DNA of 9,164 nt, taken from the NCBI GenBank assembly GCA_031431235.1, contig JANPDA010000085.1:1-9164 (forward strand), given 5' to 3'. The notes under the pieces are model-generated. The model did not search any database. It was not told the DNA's origin and saw nothing but the letters and a program-made list of their open reading frames with translations. The number at the start of each line of letters is the position of its first letter. The first letter of the stretch is position 1. A program made the translations under genes and the position numbers. Shown here in pieces: positions 5,850 to 9,164 of this stretch. This DNA is from JANNSW01 sp031431235. GTDB taxonomy: Bacteria > Pseudomonadota > Alphaproteobacteria > Rhizobiales > Hyphomicrobiaceae.

Positions 5850-8225
5850 ATGGCTGCATTCGAACTCGGGCGCATCGGGAACATCTTGTTTTCGATCGGC
5901 GGCGCCGCCTGGTATGGCGCGCGGCGGACCGCGGAAGCTGGCGGCGAGGTCATCGGCAGGGTCGCGCGGCATTTCTTCCTGTTTCTGATCCTGTTCGGCG
6001 GGGCCTGCGCACTGATCGCCGGGCACGTCGGTGGGGACTATGGCGTTCCGTTGCTCTTTCGCGAGGACGGGCAGGTTGCGGGCTTTGGCATCGATTCGCT
6101 GATGCGCAGCCCGGCATTCGTCTCGCAGATGATCGCGACGCTGCTGGCAGGTGCGATCTGGCTGTTCGCGGTGTCGCTGAACCGGCACGAGGCGGTGGAG
6201 ATCGATTCGCTGCCGCTCTCCAAGGAATGGAACTTCTTTGCAATCCGGATCCTGCCGACGGCTCTGATCCCGCTGGCGGCGCTCGTCTGGCTGAAGGGCA
6301 AAGGCGTTCCCGATCTCGCGCCGGGCGAGCTGGAGCGGGCCATCATCGGCATTCTTACCGGTCAGGTGATTGTTCATATGATCATTCTGACGAGCCGGCC
6401 GATTGCCGCATTGCCCCGGATGGTCGCGAGACTGCTCGGCTTCACGCGCTCGCGGGGCGGCAAGGTTTCTGCCCTTGCGGATGGTCCAGATCTCGGCATC
6501 ATCAAAGGTGATCCGATCGCGCTGGCTGCCGTGACCGAGGGCGACGACATCACACCCTCCGACATCAAGGCGGCGAAGCTGCCTTGGTACAAATACTGGA
6601 TTCCCCGCGTCTTCGTGCATTGGATCATGTTCGTCGGCGCCATGCTGTTTGTCATCCAGCAAAAAACGCTGTTGCCCGCGACCGCCATTTTCAGTCTGCT
6701 GGCCATGGTCCTCGTGCTCTACGTGTTCCTGAACTTCTTCCGGGAGAACATCCGTTTTTTCATCGCCTTGCTGCTCCTCACCGTGGTCGGGTTCGGCGCC
6801 TACAACTACAAGTATGAATTCCCGGGGATGGCTGACTACTATGAGCATCCGGTCAGGATCAACGGGCGAGCGCGCAATCTGGCCGAGCAGGCCTCCAGCC
6901 AGAATCAATCGCGAACCAAGTTCGCCGATATCAAGAACGCAGTGAGGGCCGCGAGCACGATCGAGACCCAGCGAGCGGTTTCCAACGCAGACGGTCCGCC
7001 GTTGCCGAAGTTCGTGGTGGTGACGACGTCGGGTGGCGCCTACACGGCGACGTTCTGGACGGCGCTGGTGCTCGATCGGCTGCGCGAGCTGAGCGAGCCG
7101 GGAAAGAGCCTGCCGGGGTTCATCCAGAGCATCAGGCTGATGACGGGGGCCTCCGGTGGCATGGTGGCCGCCGCCTATCATGCGGCCCTGCCTGACCTGC
7201 GATCGACCAAGCCGGGCTCGACACCGCTTGCCGACGCGATTGCGCGCGATATCAATGGGGGCGATGATGCATCATCGCCCGAGCTTGCGGCCGGCCTGCA
7301 GAGCCGCGACAGCCTGACGCCGGTCGCCCAGCAGCTGGTGCAATCCGACCTGTTCCACATCTTCCAGCGCAGCAAGCAGACGCTCGATCGGGGCCTCGCC
7401 CTCGAGCAGCAATGGACGACACTTGGACGCACGACATTTGCCCAGCTCCGCGACTACGAGCGCAGCGGTCGCAGCCCGGCACTGATCTTCTCGCCCATGG
7501 TGGTGGAGACCGGCCAGCCATTGCTGATCAGCAATCTGGATTTGTCGGGGATCGCCCGCTCGAGCCAGAGCGGCAGGGCGTTCGGCCCGGCGCTCGATTT
7601 CTTCGACGTGTTTCCCAGGGCCTATGGCGAGTTCTCGGTGGCGACCGCTGCCCGCATGAGCTCGACGTTCGCCTATGTCTCGCCCGCGGTCGACCTGCCG
7701 ACCGAGCCGCCGCGCCGGGTGGTCGATGCCGGCTATTTCGACAATTACGGGATGAATGTCGCGGTCGCCTATCTCAGCCAGCGAGAAGTCCGGGCCTGGA
7801 TCCGGGAGCACACCTCCGGCGTCATCATCGTGCAGATCAATGCCTATCCGGCCGAGGAGCTGGTGATCGATGCCGATCGGCGAGCGGAATGCAAGCCGTT
7901 CGAGCCGGTCGATGGCGGCGGGGGCGGTGGGTTCGGATGGCTGTCGACGCCGATCGAAGCCGTGCTCGCTTCGCGGCAGGCGAGCATGGTCTTCCGCAAC
8001 GACCAGGAATACAAGGCCTTGCAGGAGATCTACAAAGGCGAGCAGATCCCGATCGGCCGGGTGAAGATCGAGAACAATGCGCGCTCGAGCTTCTCCTGGT
8101 ATCTGCCGGAGCGGGACTTCGCGTGCATGGTCGACGAGTGGACGTCCACCCACATCGAGAACGTGCTGGCCGATCTCGCAGGCCTCTGGTGGGAACGGCC
8201 GGCGCGCAATGCCGTGGCGCGGTAG
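5850..8225 (+). CDS. Polytopic membrane protein with C-terminal patatin-like hydrolase domain
   Basis: This is a 791-residue two-part protein. The first ~320 residues contain about seven hydrophobic segments (roughly 42-60, 94-110, 130-148, 164-181, 252-270, 277-297, 302-320), with a soluble loop at about 183-250. The rest is a patatin-type serine hydrolase domain. It has the nucleophile elbow GASGG (433-437, S435), the catalytic Asp in VDAGYFDNYG (D626), and an oxyanion-hole-like TTSGGAYTA (392-400) in place of the more usual GGGxRG. Patatin domains hydrolyse acyl esters, mostly of phospholipids, through a Ser-Asp dyad. A membrane lipid substrate is likely but inferred. Basic residues before helix 1 suggest the N-terminus is cytoplasmic; if all seven helices are real, the hydrolase faces the periplasm. 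A six-glycine run at 689-694 may be a flexible loop. ATG 5850 follows a G-rich AGGGGGAAGG. It appears to be a single gene, downstream of speE after 221 bases. Confidence 0.85.
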   Translation: MAAFELGRIGNILFSIGGAAWYGARRTAEAGGEVIGRVARHFFLFLILFGGACALIAGHVGGDYGVPLLFREDGQVAGFGIDSLMRSPAFVSQMIATLLAGAIWLFAVSLNRHEAVEIDSLPLSKEWNFFAIRILPTALIPLAALVWLKGKGVPDLAPGELERAIIGILTGQVIVHMIILTSRPIAALPRMVARLLGFTRSRGGKVSALADGPDLGIIKGDPIALAAVTEGDDITPSDIKAAKLPWYKYWIPRVFVHWIMFVGAMLFVIQQKTLLPATAIFSLLAMVLVLYVFLNFFRENIRFFIALLLLTVVGFGAYNYKYEFPGMADYYEHPVRINGRARNLAEQASSQNQSRTKFADIKNAVRAASTIETQRAVSNADGPPLPKFVVVTTSGGAYTATFWTALVLDRLRELSEPGKSLPGFIQSIRLMTGASGGMVAAAYHAALPDLRSTKPGSTPLADAIARDINGGDDASSPELAAGLQSRDSLTPVAQQLVQSDLFHIFQRSKQTLDRGLALEQQWTTLGRTTFAQLRDYERSGRSPALIFSPMVVETGQPLLISNLDLSGIARSSQSGRAFGPALDFFDVFPRAYGEFSVATAARMSSTFAYVSPAVDLPTEPPRRVVDAGYFDNYGMNVAVAYLSQREVRAWIREHTSGVIIVQINAYPAEELVIDADRRAECKPFEPVDGGGGGGFGWLSTPIEAVLASRQASMVFRNDQEYKALQEIYKGEQIPIGRVKIENNARSSFSWYLPERDFACMVDEWTSTHIENVLADLAGLWWERPARNAVAR

Positions 8226-8296
8226 GGTACGGCTGGGGTGCGAGCAGCGCCCCTCTCGAGAAACACACCGCCTGAAAGCCACGAATGGAACTTGGG

Positions 8297-8391
8297 ACCG
8301 TAGGTCGGACTGACCCCGGCCTCGAGCCGGGGGATGTCCGACGGGTCGGGGCGTCGTCGGACTTCGCGAACAGCTCAGTCCGACCTACGGT
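8297..8391. repeat. 95-base branched inverted-repeat element between convergent genes
   Basis: The outer arms ACCGTAGGTCGGACTGA (8297-8313) and their exact reverse complement (8375-8391) form a 17-base perfect stem. Inside are two more hairpins: CCCCGGC/GCCGGGG (8314-8320 with 8326-8332, five-base loop) and GTCCGAC/GTCGGAC (8336-8342 with 8356-8362). The 7-mer GTCGGAC thus occurs four times in alternating orientation, which also allows other pairings. It lies between the ends of the patatin gene and the leftward exported-protein gene, where it could end transcription in both directions. The form suggests a REP/BIME-like or MITE-like intergenic repeat. No target-site duplication or transposase was seen, and other copies cannot be checked here. 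Confidence 0.75.
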
Positions 8392-8443
8392 GCAAACGTG
8401 CCGGTTTCCTCCAACACGCATTCCGGCACCGCCGGCTGACGAG

Positions 8444-9121
8444 CTACTCCGCCTTCAGCGCGTCCTCGACCTCGTCGCACTTGCTGCCGGCGAACTTGTT
8501 GACGGCGTCGACCACCTGGCCCGAGAGGACGTTCAGCTGGTTGTCGAGGGCGGTCGCGGGCCACAGCACGCCCTTGGCGACGGCCGGTGCTTCGAGCGTG
8601 CCCCAGTTGATGACGGCACTCACGGCCTTGCCTTGCTCGAAGGTGATCTTGGGCGTCATCGACAGCTTGAATTTGTATTTCTCGTTCCCGGCGCCGCGGT
8701 CGATCTCGCAAGTGACTATGTGCTCCTCGAGGGTCGCCTCGTACTTCGGCTCCGTCATGGCTGCGACCAGCACCGCCCGCTTCAACTTCACGTCGGTCTC
8801 GCAGAAGGTGTTCCCCCAGGGCCATGCGACGCGCGCCTTCTTGATCAGGTCGCTGATGTCCTGTTTCGGCCAGGTCTTGATCACATGGCAGCCGATGTCG
8901 GGGCCATCGAGCTTCTTGTGGCGCAGGATCGAGCAGATGTCGATCTTGCAGGCCTTGCGCGACTCTTTCTCCTTCAAGAGAACCTCGGCAAGCGCCTTGT
9001 CCTCCTCGCTGACGGGGACCGTGGTCGCGGCAGCCACTTCGGCCTGGGTGGGGCTGGCCGGCACACCGCTGGCGATCGCCAAGCCGCAGGCCAGTACGGC
9101 AGCCATCCCTATGAGCTTCAT
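8444..9121 (-). CDS. Exported six-cysteine protein of unknown function
   Basis: This is a 225-residue protein with an N-terminal signal peptide: MKLIG, then the hydrophobic core MAAVLACGLAIASGV, and probable cleavage near PTQA (24-27). The mature part has six cysteines, C58, C63, C78, C107, C138 and C215, an even number compatible with three disulfides in the periplasm. A charged helix (about 38-57) leads to the cysteine-containing region KACKIDICSIL, and PDIGCHVIKTWP and WPWGNTFCET follow. I do not recognise the family and assign no function. C12 is inside the signal core, with LA before it and more hydrophobic residues after it, so a lipoprotein is unlikely. ATG 9121 is chosen over an in-frame ATG at 9142 because GGAGGG stands four to five bases upstream of it. 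It converges on the patatin gene across the branched repeat. Confidence 0.8.
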   Translation of the reverse strand: MKLIGMAAVLACGLAIASGVPASPTQAEVAAATTVPVSEEDKALAEVLLKEKESRKACKIDICSILRHKKLDGPDIGCHVIKTWPKQDISDLIKKARVAWPWGNTFCETDVKLKRAVLVAAMTEPKYEATLEEHIVTCEIDRGAGNEKYKFKLSMTPKITFEQGKAVSAVINWGTLEAPAVAKGVLWPATALDNQLNVLSGQVVDAVNKFAGSKCDEVEDALKAE

Positions 9122-9164
9122 GATCCCTCCTCGGTGTCCCAATGGCTGGCGCGGCCAGCAGGGC

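Noticed and set aside
5799..7181. Minus-strand frame of 460 codons opposite the patatin-domain gene
   Set aside because: Its product is an Arg/Gln/Asp/His-rich mirror of a membrane-protein coding strand. The plus strand has a ribosome binding site, membrane helices and catalytic motifs.
8385..8825. 146-codon minus-strand frame overlapping the exported-protein gene
   Set aside because: It is out of frame with the better-supported gene that has a signal peptide and ribosome binding site, and its product is Arg/Gly-rich.
9086..9088. Lipoprotein cysteine (C12) in the exported protein
   Set aside because: The residue before the -1 Ala is Leu, unusual for a lipobox, and the hydrophobic core continues past the cysteine. 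A standard signal peptidase I site fits better.
1..9164. CRISPR array, tRNA/rRNA, insertion sequence or prophage
   Set aside because: No regularly spaced direct repeats, no tRNA-like cloverleaf with CCA-adjacent motifs, and no transposase or integrase motifs were seen on either strand.

Overview
The window is GC-rich, densely coded bacterial chromosome. Protein content (a Fic protein, a YbbN/CnoX-type thioredoxin that retains CGPC, a stand-alone LON-domain protein next to a Trm112-like protein, a free-standing ProXp-ala-type deacylase, and SpeD with SpeE) fits an alphaproteobacterium of the Rhizobiales/Rhodospirillales kind. I cannot name the genus. No tRNA, rRNA, CRISPR array, insertion sequence or phage gene was seen, and no gene-free stretch exceeds 300 bases.

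Layout from left to right. (1) The last 55 codons of an MFS transporter (+). (2) A solitary class II Fic gene (+), with two pairs of AACTGGCCA-like boxes around its start. (3) A leftward block converging on fic: ProXp-ala-type deacylase, then a tight cluster of CnoX-like thioredoxin-TPR protein, LON-domain protein and Trm112-like protein; the first two of this cluster overlap at GTGA. (4) A 249-base divergent region holding a candidate 49-codon leftward ORF with a good ribosome binding site. (5) speD and speE (+), overlapping by 52 bases, for spermidine synthesis from S-adenosylmethionine and putrescine. (6) A 791-residue protein (+) with about seven membrane helices followed by a patatin-type hydrolase domain. 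(7) A 95-base element with 17-base perfect inverted arms and two internal hairpins, lying between convergent genes. (8) A leftward gene for an exported protein of unknown function with six cysteines in its mature part.

Much of the window is housekeeping. The leftward block groups translation quality control (ProXp-ala) with protein-folding functions (CnoX, LON domain), and the divergent speDE pair supplies polyamines. The less ordinary parts are the membrane patatin protein, the box pairs at fic, the branched intergenic element and the six-cysteine exported protein. I found no clear multi-gene defence or toxin system. The best candidates for undescribed biology are the membrane patatin protein and possible self-regulation of fic.
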